This document shows, in pieces, positions 1 to 7,939 of a stretch of 64,000 nt of DNA. Made by a program: the position numbers and the translations under genes. The stretch is taken from contig NZ_CP046973.1 of the NCBI RefSeq assembly GCF_009792235.1, forward strand, positions 4,774,001-4,838,000. Direction: 5' to 3'. The notes below the pieces were generated by a model that ran no database searches, was not told the DNA's origin, and saw only the letters and a list, made by a program, of their open reading frames with translations. The DNA comes from Microcystis aeruginosa FD4 (lineage in GTDB: Bacteria; Cyanobacteriota; Cyanobacteriia; Cyanobacteriales; Microcystaceae). Every line of letters starts with the position of its first letter. Position 1 is the first letter of the stretch.

Positions 1-941
1 ATTATTTTACTGCTCAGACCCTTTGGCAAGAGCCAAATTTAGATAAGTTGGGACAACATTTAGCGATTATTGGCAACAGCAGCATGGCTGTTAGTTTGGC
101 TCAAATTCTCCGACGTTTAGGCAAAGAAATTAGCTTAATTATCGAGGATAATTATCTACTGCCAGATATTGATCGGGAAATCTCCCATTTAGTTACTGCC
201 ATTTTAGAAGCGGAAGGAATTAAGATTTTATACGGCTATTGTCCTAGTCAAGTGAAAGCGATCGAGGGTCAAAAATGGTTACAATTAGGCAATCGTGTCA
301 TGGAAGTTGATGATCTCATTTTTGCTGGTAATTATCAAGTCAATGAACAGGGATTAAATTTGGCCGGGGTGGGAGTTAAATTAGAGCAAGGATTAATTAG
401 GGTTAATCGGCAATTACAAACCGATAATTCCCGCATTTATGCCCTAAATTTGCTCAGAAATAATTATCCCGATCCTACTTTAAATCACCGGGCTGCTTTT
501 GGGTTAGTCAAGCATCTGCTCACGGGAGAAAAATTTAACTTTAATCCGGAGCAAATTCCCTCATTTATTGCTTTCGATCCTGCTATTGCTTGGGTGGGTT
601 TAACTGGAAAAGCAGCCTGGGAGAGCTATGGTGAGGAGGTAAAGATGATCAACTATCCCATCAAACATATAGTCCCACAGCAAATCTGGGGGGAAACCAC
701 GGGATTTTGTCAATTAATCTACCGACAAGATGGTAAAATACTGGGAGCGCAAATAGTCGGTAATCAGGCAGCAGAAATAATTAGTATCATCAGTTTAGCT
801 TTACAAGAAAATTTAACCATACAATCCCTCAATAAAAATATTTATGCTTGGGGAAGTATGGGAGAGATTATCGGAGAAATGACGCAATTAATCCCCCAGA
901 AAAAATCTTGGTTAACTTGGCTAAAACAATTATTCAGATAA
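1..941 (+). CDS. Pyridine-nucleotide disulfide oxidoreductase family flavoprotein, 5' truncated by window edge
   Basis: The reading frame is open back to base 3, so the gene starts before the window. The visible part has a second Rossmann unit (IIGNSSMAVSLAQIL, near base 63) of the NAD(P)H-binding type. It then has a C-terminal dimerisation-like domain with a GAQIVGNQAAEIIS segment, as in dihydrolipoamide dehydrogenase and mercuric reductase relatives. The FAD-binding N-terminus and redox-active cysteines would lie outside, so the substrate cannot be told. The conserved C-terminal His-x4-His-Pro-Glu active-site motif of true lipoamide dehydrogenases is not evident, so I keep the call at family level. 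Downstream, the thymidylate kinase-like gene starts 25 bp away on the same strand. Confidence 0.7.
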   Translation, partial: YFTAQTLWQEPNLDKLGQHLAIIGNSSMAVSLAQILRRLGKEISLIIEDNYLLPDIDREISHLVTAILEAEGIKILYGYCPSQVKAIEGQKWLQLGNRVMEVDDLIFAGNYQVNEQGLNLAGVGVKLEQGLIRVNRQLQTDNSRIYALNLLRNNYPDPTLNHRAAFGLVKHLLTGEKFNFNPEQIPSFIAFDPAIAWVGLTGKAAWESYGEEVKMINYPIKHIVPQQIWGETTGFCQLIYRQDGKILGAQIVGNQAAEIISIISLALQENLTIQSLNKNIYAWGSMGEIIGEMTQLIPQKKSWLTWLKQLFR

Positions 942-966
942 TGAGAGCGAGAAAGAAGATTAAATT

Positions 967-1590
967 ATGAAACCGAAATTTATTGTCTTTGAAGGTATTG
1001 ATGGTTCTGGAACAAGTACCCAAGCAAAACTCTTACAAGAATATTTTTTCAAGCGAGGAGAAAAAGCAGTTTTAAGTCCGGAACCTTCCGAGGGAGTCAT
1101 CGGTAGTTTGATTCGAGAAATAATGCAAACTAATCTTATTTCTATCAAAGATCAAAATAAATTTGACCGACAAATGGCCTATCTGTTTGCAGCTGATCGC
1201 CATTATCATTTATATAATGATCACGATGGCGTTTTTAAACTTATTCACCAAGAACAAACCCATGTGATCACTACTCGTTATTATTTTTCTTCTTTGGCCT
1301 ACAATTGCAATAATCCCGAAGAATTGGCTTTTGTTCAGCAGTTAAATCAACATTTTCCCAATCCAGATTTAGTCATTTATATCGATGTTATTCCTGATAT
1401 TTCTCTAGCAAGAATTAAAAACAGAGCCATCACAGAAGTGTACGAAAAACAAGAAAAATTAATGAAAGTTCGTCAGATGTTTATCGAGATATTTAAAGAA
1501 TATAAAGATAATTGTTTACAACTGGATGGCACTGATACAATAGAACAGCTTCACCAAAATATTATTAATTATCTTGAACAATTAATTTAA
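967..1590 (+). CDS. tmk: Thymidylate kinase (dTMP kinase)-like protein
   Basis: The 207-aa length fits dTMP kinase, which phosphorylates dTMP to dTDP in the cytoplasm. The N-terminus carries the P-loop FEGIDGSGTSTQ (residues 8-19), followed by a TTRYYFSSLAYN segment matching the family's DR(Y/W)-type nucleotide-binding motif, and an acidic/basic lid-like stretch before the C-terminal LDGTDTIEQL segment. The gene lies 4 bp upstream of a thymidylate synthase-like gene, so making dTMP and phosphorylating it appear coupled in one transcript. The TTR in place of the usual DRY is mildly divergent. This may be a second, cyanobacterium-type Tmk paralogue rather than the main enzyme. Confidence 0.8.
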   Translation: MKPKFIVFEGIDGSGTSTQAKLLQEYFFKRGEKAVLSPEPSEGVIGSLIREIMQTNLISIKDQNKFDRQMAYLFAADRHYHLYNDHDGVFKLIHQEQTHVITTRYYFSSLAYNCNNPEELAFVQQLNQHFPNPDLVIYIDVIPDISLARIKNRAITEVYEKQEKLMKVRQMFIEIFKEYKDNCLQLDGTDTIEQLHQNIINYLEQLI

Positions 1591-1594
1591 ATCC

Positions 1595-3088
1595 ATGCTT
1601 AGTACAGAAACCACCCCTAAATTGACCTACCAACCCCACTATAAACCCAATCAATTAATCTGCGGTCACGGCCAAACGGCAATTATCACGGGATGGACAG
1701 TAAAACAGTCCCTTGCTAAACATTTAAATCCCGACCAATACGCAGTAATTGGTAATCTTTATAGTCCCACTAGAGGAATTAGTCCCCTGCTGAGAAACTT
1801 AATCGCAAATCCCCACGTTAGATATTTAGTTATTCTCAACGCTACTAAGGAAGATAAAAACTCCGGTAGCTGTCAGTGTTTGCTAGACTTTTTTAGTCAA
1901 GGATTTCAGTTAGGGAAAAGTGACACAGGTAGAGAATGTTGGCTAATTAATTCTTCTATCACGGGATATATTGACAAGGAAATTGACCGAGAGACCCTCG
2001 AAAAATTACGTCAATCAATTCAATATCAACTGGTTAAATCCATCCCAGAAGCGATTGAAACTGTCAAAAATTATGCAGAACAATCTCCCCTACCAACTTG
2101 GGGAGAACCCTTAATCTTTCCTCTCTTAGAAAATCTTCCTTCTCTGCTACCCGGTACAAGATACGGTCATCGCATTGAAGGAAAAACTATTGCCGAAACT
2201 TGGGTAAAAATTCTCCAAAAGATTAAAACCACCGGGACAATTAGACCCACAGGATATGATGGTAAATGGCAAGAATTAATTGACCTAATGGCTGTTGTCA
2301 CCGATGAACCTCCAGACTTTTATTTTCCCAAACCTAATTATTTGCCTATAGATAGAGCTTTTCTCACCGAATATATCGGACAAATTCTCGATGATTCCCC
2401 TATACACCAAGGAGTTAAATACACTTATGGTCAAAGATTACGCTCTTGGTTTGGACGAGACCAAATCGCACAGGTTATTAATAAATTAATCTCAGAAATT
2501 GACGCAGCTAGTGCAGTCATGTCCCTCTGGGATGTAAAAGACCACGAAAAGGGAGGTAGTCCCTGTTTAAATCATATTTGGGTGCGAGTGGTGGAAAATG
2601 AATTATCTCTCACCGCAATATTTAGAAGTAATGATATGTTTGCTGCTTGGCCGGCAAATGCCATGGGATTGCGTGCTTTACAGCAACATATTAGGGATGA
2701 GATTAGCAAGCACTCTGACTACAATTTATCAATGGGTCCATTGATTACTATTAGTCAATCGGCCCATATATACGATGATACTTGGGAGAATGTCGAACGA
2801 TTAATCGCCACCCAGTACGATAAGATTGTCAATCAGCGCGATTTTTTTGACCCTAGCGGTAACTTTTTGATTTCTGTGGAAGAAGAACAAATTCTTGTCC
2901 AACAAACTACCCCCGGCAGCGGGGAAATTGTCGCTTGTTATCGAGGCAAAAATCCCCTCAAATTAATCCGCGAGCTTGCAACAACTAATCCCGCAATTAT
3001 TCCCGAACATATTGGTTATCTGGGAATCGAATTACAAAAGGCATACAACTGTCTCAAGAATAATCAGCCTTATATTCAAGACCAGTAG
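1595..3088 (+). CDS. Thymidylate synthase-like protein with N-terminal DUF4346/MtrA-like domain
   Basis: A 497-aa two-part protein. The N-terminal ~190 residues (CGHGQTAIITGWT, then IANPHVRYLVILNA) resemble DUF4346, which is related to subunit A of tetrahydromethanopterin S-methyltransferase. The C-terminal part resembles archaeal-type ThyA. It has the nucleophile-like Cys in GSPCLNHIW (around residue 324), the phosphate-binding FRSNDMFAAWPAN (around 345) and the late QSAHIYDDTW segment. By family knowledge it would methylate dUMP to dTMP. The 4-bp gap to the thymidylate kinase-like gene supports a dTMP role. The partner of the N-terminal domain (folate or corrinoid) is unknown. It could be the organism's main thymidylate synthase or a paralogue. 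Confidence 0.75.
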   Translation: MLSTETTPKLTYQPHYKPNQLICGHGQTAIITGWTVKQSLAKHLNPDQYAVIGNLYSPTRGISPLLRNLIANPHVRYLVILNATKEDKNSGSCQCLLDFFSQGFQLGKSDTGRECWLINSSITGYIDKEIDRETLEKLRQSIQYQLVKSIPEAIETVKNYAEQSPLPTWGEPLIFPLLENLPSLLPGTRYGHRIEGKTIAETWVKILQKIKTTGTIRPTGYDGKWQELIDLMAVVTDEPPDFYFPKPNYLPIDRAFLTEYIGQILDDSPIHQGVKYTYGQRLRSWFGRDQIAQVINKLISEIDAASAVMSLWDVKDHEKGGSPCLNHIWVRVVENELSLTAIFRSNDMFAAWPANAMGLRALQQHIRDEISKHSDYNLSMGPLITISQSAHIYDDTWENVERLIATQYDKIVNQRDFFDPSGNFLISVEEEQILVQQTTPGSGEIVACYRGKNPLKLIRELATTNPAIIPEHIGYLGIELQKAYNCLKNNQPYIQDQ

Positions 3089-3101
3089 GAATTGGGAAGT
3101 T

Positions 3102-3331
3102 TCAGTGAACAGTGAACAGTAAACAGTAATCAGTGGGGTGCATCTCGATAATATTATTGTCGGGGCGAATTGCCTTCGTCCTCTTTTAATAACTTCTGCT
3201 GCTCACCTATATGTGAGAGAAAATCACAAATATAAGATGCACCCAATCAGTGAACTTAAAACTCAAATCTGAAAACTGAAAACTGATTACTGAAAACTGA
3301 TTACCGAAAACTGATTACTGATTACTGATTA
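3102..3331. repeat. Short tandem CAGTAATCAGT-type repeats flanking an inserted MITE
   Basis: Degenerate tandem copies of CAGT(G/A)AACAGT / CAGTAATCAGT occupy 3102-3135 and, in the opposite sense (ACTGATTACTG), 3268-3332. The same motif reappears at 52126-52190 and 52312-52350. They carry no reading frame and look like the short tandem repeated repeats common in cyanobacterial intergenic DNA. Confidence 0.7.
3136..3244. mobile_element. Solo copy of the inner MITE (TIR GGGTGCATCT), 8-bp target duplication
   Basis: The 109-bp element begins GGGTGCATCT and ends AGATGCACCC, a perfect terminal inverted repeat of 10 bp. It is flanked on both sides by AATCAGTG (3128-3135 and 3245-3252), an 8-bp target-site duplication. 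The interior matches the inner MITE at 12762-12932 and 47066-47235 (GGGGCGAATTGC, CTGCTGCTCACC) but lacks about 60 bp present there. It is non-coding and non-autonomous, and no matching transposase is visible in this window. Confidence 0.85.
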
Positions 3332-3760
3332 CTGCTCCTTGTTTGCTGAACCGGCGCCGCGATATTTGAGAGATGAGGAGCGAATTGGGTTAGCCACCGT
3401 GGGATTATTGGTGATTTTAACCTCCGCACCGCGATATTTACCCCCTCGTTCCTTGACAGGAGCTTCGGTGACTGTTGGCTCCCTATAGGTGGCCCCACGG
3501 TACTTTTTCTCGCGGGCGGTTTCTGGAGTGGGGACGGGGACATTCTTTTGCTCTTCTCGTCCTTGCCATAAAAAGGTGACGACAATCACAACTGTCAAGA
3601 GAATTAATAGCTGAATCTGCCAAGGAGCTAAAACCAGACTCAACACTAAACTAATTACCGTGGCGGCACTGGCCAGATAAGCGATTTCATCGCTGGACTT
3701 CTGCCAGAAATAGGCAGCCAAGGCAGCGGTGAATAGTGGCAATAAAAACGAATAGGACAT
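3329..3760 (-). CDS. DUF4278-like membrane protein with KYRGA repeats
   Basis: A 143-aa protein with two hydrophobic segments in the first ~65 residues (LLPLFTAALAAYFW and LVLAPWQIQLLILLTVVIVV), then a hydrophilic tail. The tail holds three KYRGA motifs (around residues 86, 108 and 132), the hallmark of the cyanobacterial DUF4278 group. Its function is unknown. The repeated short motif after a membrane anchor suggests a cytoplasmic or periplasmic binding tail (inference). It is transcribed away from the candidate RNA at 3868-4139, and its 3' end abuts the tandem repeats. Confidence 0.7.
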   Translation of the reverse strand: MSYSFLLPLFTAALAAYFWQKSSDEIAYLASAATVISLVLSLVLAPWQIQLLILLTVVIVVTFLWQGREEQKNVPVPTPETAREKKYRGATYREPTVTEAPVKERGGKYRGAEVKITNNPTVANPIRSSSLKYRGAGSANKEQ

Positions 3761-3867
3761 TCTGGGTACACCTTGTCACGCTAGTGAACCAATCTCTCTA
3801 TTATTACCTCCCTCGCTTCGATCGGCGAAAAATATTAACTTAGCTTATGGTACTTATAAGTTTTATT

Positions 3868-4139
3868 TTGTCAATCCTTCTTTACAATTCGTAAAAATAT
3901 TGTTACATTTATTTACATGAACTAAAAGTTAAAGCAAAACAGCCAAGACAGCAAGCCAGTTCAGATTGTCTCGAGGAGCATCAGACAGCTTATGATTCGT
4001 CTAGCTCCAGACAACGGCAAAAAACTGGGCCTACTAGCTTAAAAAAGTTTTCGGGGTTTGGGTTTACCCCATTGACAGATTTGCTTGAGTTCTCCTACAT
4101 AACTTAGCGCTACCTCGGCTGGACACCGAGGTTTTTTAT
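3868..4139 (+). ncRNA. Candidate small RNA ending in an intrinsic terminator
   Basis: A 458-bp gap between divergent and convergent neighbours holds no convincing gene on the plus strand, yet ends in a strong plus-strand terminator at 4112-4139. The only small reading frame is 16 codons (ATG at 3991). A TTGTCA box near 3868 could be a promoter element. The exact start is a guess and no known RNA family is recognised. It could instead be the leader or tail of a tiny peptide gene. Confidence 0.3.
4112..4139 (+). terminator. Rho-independent terminator
   Basis: The stem ACCTCGG / CCGAGGT with loop CTGGACA is followed by a run of six T. It reads on the plus strand, where no protein gene lies upstream for about 1 kb, which is the reason for suspecting a small RNA here. 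Confidence 0.7.
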
Positions 4140-4218
4140 TTTGTGACAGCGTTTTCGACCTAAGTAAAACGTAGATAGATTATTGCTATCTAACAATTAA
4201 TTGAGATTACCTACTTAA

Positions 4219-4974
4219 TTAAAAATTAACTTCATTTTGATGTACGGAATCCAAATAAAACTTGATTACATCTTCCGATGTACCCTGACATTGCAACTGG
4301 CCTTTATTTAGCCAAATTGCTTGGTCACAGGACTCTTGAATTAAAGTCAAATCGTGGGAAACTACTAAAATAGTAGCGTTGGAATTCCAGAATTTTTTTA
4401 AACGTCGTTTACACTTATTTTTAAAACTTTCATCCCCGACGGAAAGGACTTCATCAAGAATAAGAATATCGGGGTGAACCTCCGTGGCGATCGCAAATCC
4501 TAAACGAGCCACCATACCAGAAGAAAGAGATTTCACCGGCGCTCCCATATATTCTTCTAACTCAGCAAAGTCGAGGATATCTTTGGTTTTTTCCTTCATT
4601 TCCTGACGAGAAAATCCCAGCATTACCCCATAGAGAATAATATTATCTTTTACCGGTAAATCTGGATCAAAACCCGCTCCTAATTCAATTAGAGAGGCAA
4701 TTTGTCCCCTAACTCTCACCTGTCCCTTTGTCGGTTCCAGAATACCACAAATAACTTTTAAGAGAGTAGATTTTCCTGCGCCATTAGCTCCAATGATACC
4801 TAATTTCGCTCCAGAATTAATGACTAAATCTATATCATCTAGAACTAATTTTTTGGCTGGTTGACGATATTTACCTTCAAGAAGAGAGAAGATTGTCCTT
4901 TTTAGATCGTAGGAAAATTCTTCTTGAGTGCGTCTTTCGAGAGACACTTGATCGAGTCGAATTACTTCTGTCAT
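4219..4974 (-). CDS. Polysaccharide/O-antigen export ABC transporter ATPase (Wzt/TagH type)
   Basis: A 251-aa ATPase with Walker A GANGAGKST (around residue 62), the signature LSSGM, Walker B LILDEVLSVGD and the switch histidine in VVSHDL. The N-terminal extension before the core and the LSVGDESFKNKC segment are typical of exporters of O-antigen, teichoic acid or capsule (Wzt, TagH, KpsT). It lacks the long C-terminal carbohydrate-binding domain of some Wzt proteins. Its ATG directly follows the stop of the permease frame (TAA then ATG, bases 4977-4972), so the two are translationally coupled. It should power export of a surface polysaccharide through the inner membrane. Confidence 0.88.
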   Translation of the reverse strand: MTEVIRLDQVSLERRTQEEFSYDLKRTIFSLLEGKYRQPAKKLVLDDIDLVINSGAKLGIIGANGAGKSTLLKVICGILEPTKGQVRVRGQIASLIELGAGFDPDLPVKDNIILYGVMLGFSRQEMKEKTKDILDFAELEEYMGAPVKSLSSGMVARLGFAIATEVHPDILILDEVLSVGDESFKNKCKRRLKKFWNSNATILVVSHDLTLIQESCDQAIWLNKGQLQCQGTSEDVIKFYLDSVHQNEVNF

Positions 4975-5794
4975 TTATAATAAATCCATAAATAAATGTC
5001 GCCAGAGTCGGAAGCAAGTCCAACCAATTCCTAAGATGATGATCCCACCAAGTAGAGATTGAAAAATCAAACTAAAATCCGGTAATCCGGGGGAAAGGGA
5101 CAATTGGCGAATACTTTCAATTACCGGTAATAATGGGTTTAATAGGAGGAATGGTTGTACGGAAGGAGGAATAATTTCTGGGGGATAGAAAATCGGGCTG
5201 CTAATCCAAGCGACAAAACAAACAATTTCGTAAAAATAGGGTAAGTCTCTGAAGAAAACGTAGAGGGTACTGACAAAAAAAACCCACTCCCGTGCAAACC
5301 AGAGAAAGAGCGATCACGGGAAAAATCAGAGCAATTACATTAATTAAACTTTGAGATTTCCAGAGAGTTACTATAGCCAAAAGGGGAAAGATACTAATAG
5401 CAAATTGAAAAATATTTGCCACTACCATCGAAACGGGAAAGATGCTAACCGGCAGACGAATTTTATTTAGAATACTGCCATTACCAACAATACTAGGTAA
5501 AGCTTGGTTAGTGGAAGCATTAAAGAAATTTATTACTACTAAACCGGTGAAAGCCGCTAGGACATAGTTAACTATAGAATTATCAAAATAAGAGGCGAAA
5601 ACCGTACCGAAAATTGCCGTGTATAGTGCAGTCATAATCACGGGATTTAACAAGGACCAGTAAACCCCCAGAAAAGAACCCCGATAGCGTCCCTTGAGAT
5701 TACGTTCCACTAAAACACTAAGCAATTCGTAATATCGCCGCGCTGTTGACCATCTAGTTTTTGTCTGGAGATCGGTCATAGGGATAATTGTCAT
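4975..5794 (-). pseudogene. ABC-2 type polysaccharide export permease (Wzm type), frameshifted at a T8 run
   Basis: The first ~173 codons give an ABC-2 permease: RYYELLSVLVERNLKGRYRGS followed by hydrophobic helices. The frame breaks at a run of eight T on the coding strand (A8 at 5275-5282). Removing one T restores GFFVSTLYVFFRDLPYFYEI and the rest of the permease through to the stop at 4975-4977, immediately before the ATPase start. As read, the protein ends early at 5201. Possible explanations are real inactivation, slippage-based phase variation, or a sequencing error in a homopolymer. Start chosen at 5794; a second ATG lies five codons inside. Confidence 0.8.
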
Positions 5795-6149
5795 CTCGTC
5801 AGTATTCAGTGCTTTATTCTAAACGATTACCGTCAATTTTGTCTATCGATCGAGAGGGGACTCTAGTTTTTATCCAGTTCCCGACGACTCTCCCTCTCGG
5901 GAAAAAGTTCCCTTCCTAGGCCATTTATCTGGCTCAAAAAGCTTAAAACCCGCTAAAAGCCTCTTTTTTTAGGGTTAAACTCGGTTTTTAGGGACAGCCT
6001 CAGCTAATTGACCTAGACTCTAGCAGGTTTGCCAATAAAATAGACATCAGATAAAAGCCAAGAAATGCCGATTTAAACAGAGCTAATCTCAGAAAAACCG
6101 GAGTCAAAAACCGATAACTGAACAACTTCCTAACAGCCAAACCAAGAAT
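5795..6149. other. Intergenic region, no gene seen
   Basis: About 355 bp between two minus-strand ABC genes, AT-rich with short T runs. I see no convincing reading frame, RNA fold or repeat. It probably holds the promoter of the permease/ATPase-independent transcription units and the upstream region of neither gene is distinctive. Confidence 0.4.
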
Positions 6150-7025
6150 TTAATCTAATTGATGTCCCGTCAGTTCCACAAAGATATCTTCGAGGTTGGA
6201 AGGGCGACACATTACTCCAGTTTTATCGCTCAAACTGTCGAGATAAGAATTAGCATCAGCCACGGTGGGGAAGAATTTATAATCGATTTTATCGCCAACT
6301 TGTTTGATAACTAACCCTTCGCCATACTTAGTGCGAAAATCCGTTAGAGTTCCTAATTCGATTAATTTGCCCGCGTCCATAATGCCAATTCTGCCCGTTT
6401 TTCCCGTGGCGTTATCCTGACAGAGAAATTCCACTTCTTCCATGTAGTGAGTGGTTAACAAAATTGTCATTCCTTGCCGGTTTAAATCGCGAATTACTTC
6501 CCACAAACGACGACGATTTTGGGGGTCTAAACCGACAGTTGGTTCATCGAGAAAGAGGATTTTTGGTTCGTGAAGAAGAGCGCGAGCAATCTGTAAACGT
6601 CGTTTCATCCCTCCGGAAAGAGTTTTGGCAAGGGCAGATTTTCGATCGCTTAAACTGACATAATCTAAATAGCGATCGATTAATTCCTGTCTCTGGGGAT
6701 TGGGGATATGGTGCATCCGGCCGTGAAATTCCAGATTTTCCCAGACGGTTAATTCCCCATCAACGCTAATCTGTTGCAAGACTACCCCAATATTTTTCTT
6801 CACCTGATCGCGGTATTTTTTCACATCATACCCCGCCACTGCGATTTCTCCTTGACTTGCTTCGGTGAGGGTGATAATCATGCGGATTGTCGTCGATTTT
6901 CCCGCACCATTGGGACCGAGTAAACCAAAGATTTCCCCTTTTTCGATGGTAAAGGAAAGCTCGTTAACTACCGGGAGATTGTTATAGATTTTAGAAACGC
7001 GATCGAGAGCAATAGCGGCGGTCAT
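6150..7025 (-). CDS. ABC transporter ATP-binding protein, drug-export (DrrA/CcmA-like) family
   Basis: A 291-aa ATPase with Walker A GPNGAGKST (around residue 38), Q-loop VVLQQ, the signature LSGGMKRRLQIARAL, Walker B ILFLDEPTVGLDP and H-loop TTHYMEEVEFL. These are diagnostic of the DrrA/ABC-2 drug and lipid exporter ATPases. The C-terminal ~60 residues form the usual DrrA-type appendix ending in LEDIFVELTG. No cognate permease lies next to it: the adjacent permease belongs to the polysaccharide pair. The partner must be encoded elsewhere, and the substrate is unknown. Confidence 0.88.
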   Translation of the reverse strand: MTAAIALDRVSKIYNNLPVVNELSFTIEKGEIFGLLGPNGAGKSTTIRMIITLTEASQGEIAVAGYDVKKYRDQVKKNIGVVLQQISVDGELTVWENLEFHGRMHHIPNPQRQELIDRYLDYVSLSDRKSALAKTLSGGMKRRLQIARALLHEPKILFLDEPTVGLDPQNRRRLWEVIRDLNRQGMTILLTTHYMEEVEFLCQDNATGKTGRIGIMDAGKLIELGTLTDFRTKYGEGLVIKQVGDKIDYKFFPTVADANSYLDSLSDKTGVMCRPSNLEDIFVELTGHQLD

Positions 7026-7100
7026 AGTTACAAAAGTTAATATTCCAGCTATGGATTAGTGTAGCCCAGATAAACTCGAATATTTTCCACCCACGATCTT

Positions 7101-7238
7101 TTATTTTTTCCCCTTCTCCTGATTTGGTGGTGGTTTCACATTGGAACCACCCGTGGGAGGTTTACCAGGGGGTCTATCAATTTTAGCTTGATAGCCACGT
7201 TCGTTTTGCTCAACCCGTCGTTCTTGTTTTTCTGACAT
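7101..7238 (-). CDS. Small hydrophilic protein (45 aa), coupled to DUF6338 gene
   Basis: ATG at 7236-7238 gives a 45-residue basic, proline-rich peptide (starts MSEKQERRVEQNERGYQAKI, contains RPPGKPPTGG, ends EKGKK). The start directly abuts the TAA of the upstream DUF6338 gene (7239-7241), a typical arrangement for translational coupling. I do not recognise the family. Composition suggests a disordered protein. Reality as a gene rests on the tight spacing and the clean frame. Confidence 0.55.
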   Translation of the reverse strand: MSEKQERRVEQNERGYQAKIDRPPGKPPTGGSNVKPPPNQEKGKK

Positions 7239-7892
7239 TTAAGTTACCTCTGTTTGATCCTGCCAAAATTCAATATAACGAATTTCCTCTGCATTAATCA
7301 AAATTCCTGCGCTTCTGGGGACTGGTTGCCAAGCATCATCTTCTAATTTATACACCAGTTCTAGATAAATATCTCGTTCTGATGATTCTGACGAAGCTAA
7401 AGAGTTTTTTCCGAACCAACCCGCTATCTGACTGCCATCTTTGAGAGTAATTAACATCCAGACAGGTTCCTCAATGCGACTAAAGGAATAATCCCAAGCA
7501 GAAGGGAATCCTGTAATTGTTTTAAACCCTAAACCAGATAATCCTCGTTCTAATAACTGTTTTTGGTTAGCATAGCCTAAAATTAATCCTACAATTATTG
7601 GACTAATAAAAATAATGATAATAAAAGCAAAGGCTAAAAAACTAGGGTTGGCTAAAATACTGCGATCCCACAGCAGCAGATAAACAAATATCCAGGGAAT
7701 ATAGTTGAGACAACTGAAGGTGAGAAACCTTAATAAAATTAGAGTAACCTGCTCAGATTTCTTATAAAAAAATCTTGATAATGTTAGGTCAATTACAAAA
7801 CCTGGCACTAAAAAGCAAACTGTATAAATAACAGCATTAAAGGTGTTAAATGTCAAACCAGAAGAGGATTGAGCGATAATCGGAAAAAACAT
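7239..7892 (-). CDS. DUF6338 family membrane protein
   Basis: A 217-aa protein with about four hydrophobic segments in the N-terminal half (residues ~15-40, 52-75, 84-106). A soluble C-terminal half contains SAWDYSFSR, MLITLKDGSQIAGWFG, SSERDIYLELVY and AEEIRYIEFW, the pattern I associate with DUF6338. Its role is unknown. It lies 47 bp downstream of the kinase gene and is followed at once by the 45-aa gene, so the three may share a transcript. Confidence 0.65.
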   Translation of the reverse strand: MFFPIIAQSSSGLTFNTFNAVIYTVCFLVPGFVIDLTLSRFFYKKSEQVTLILLRFLTFSCLNYIPWIFVYLLLWDRSILANPSFLAFAFIIIIFISPIIVGLILGYANQKQLLERGLSGLGFKTITGFPSAWDYSFSRIEEPVWMLITLKDGSQIAGWFGKNSLASSESSERDIYLELVYKLEDDAWQPVPRSAGILINAEEIRYIEFWQDQTEVT

Positions 7893-7939
7893 AAAAATGA
7901 TTGAAAGGTTAAAAAAGTTTAGCGATCGCTGTCTTAATC

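Noticed and set aside
6150..7025. Assigning this ABC ATPase to the adjacent polysaccharide permease
   Set aside because: Its signature and C-terminal extension are of the drug-export type, and the permease is already coupled to the Wzt-like ATPase.
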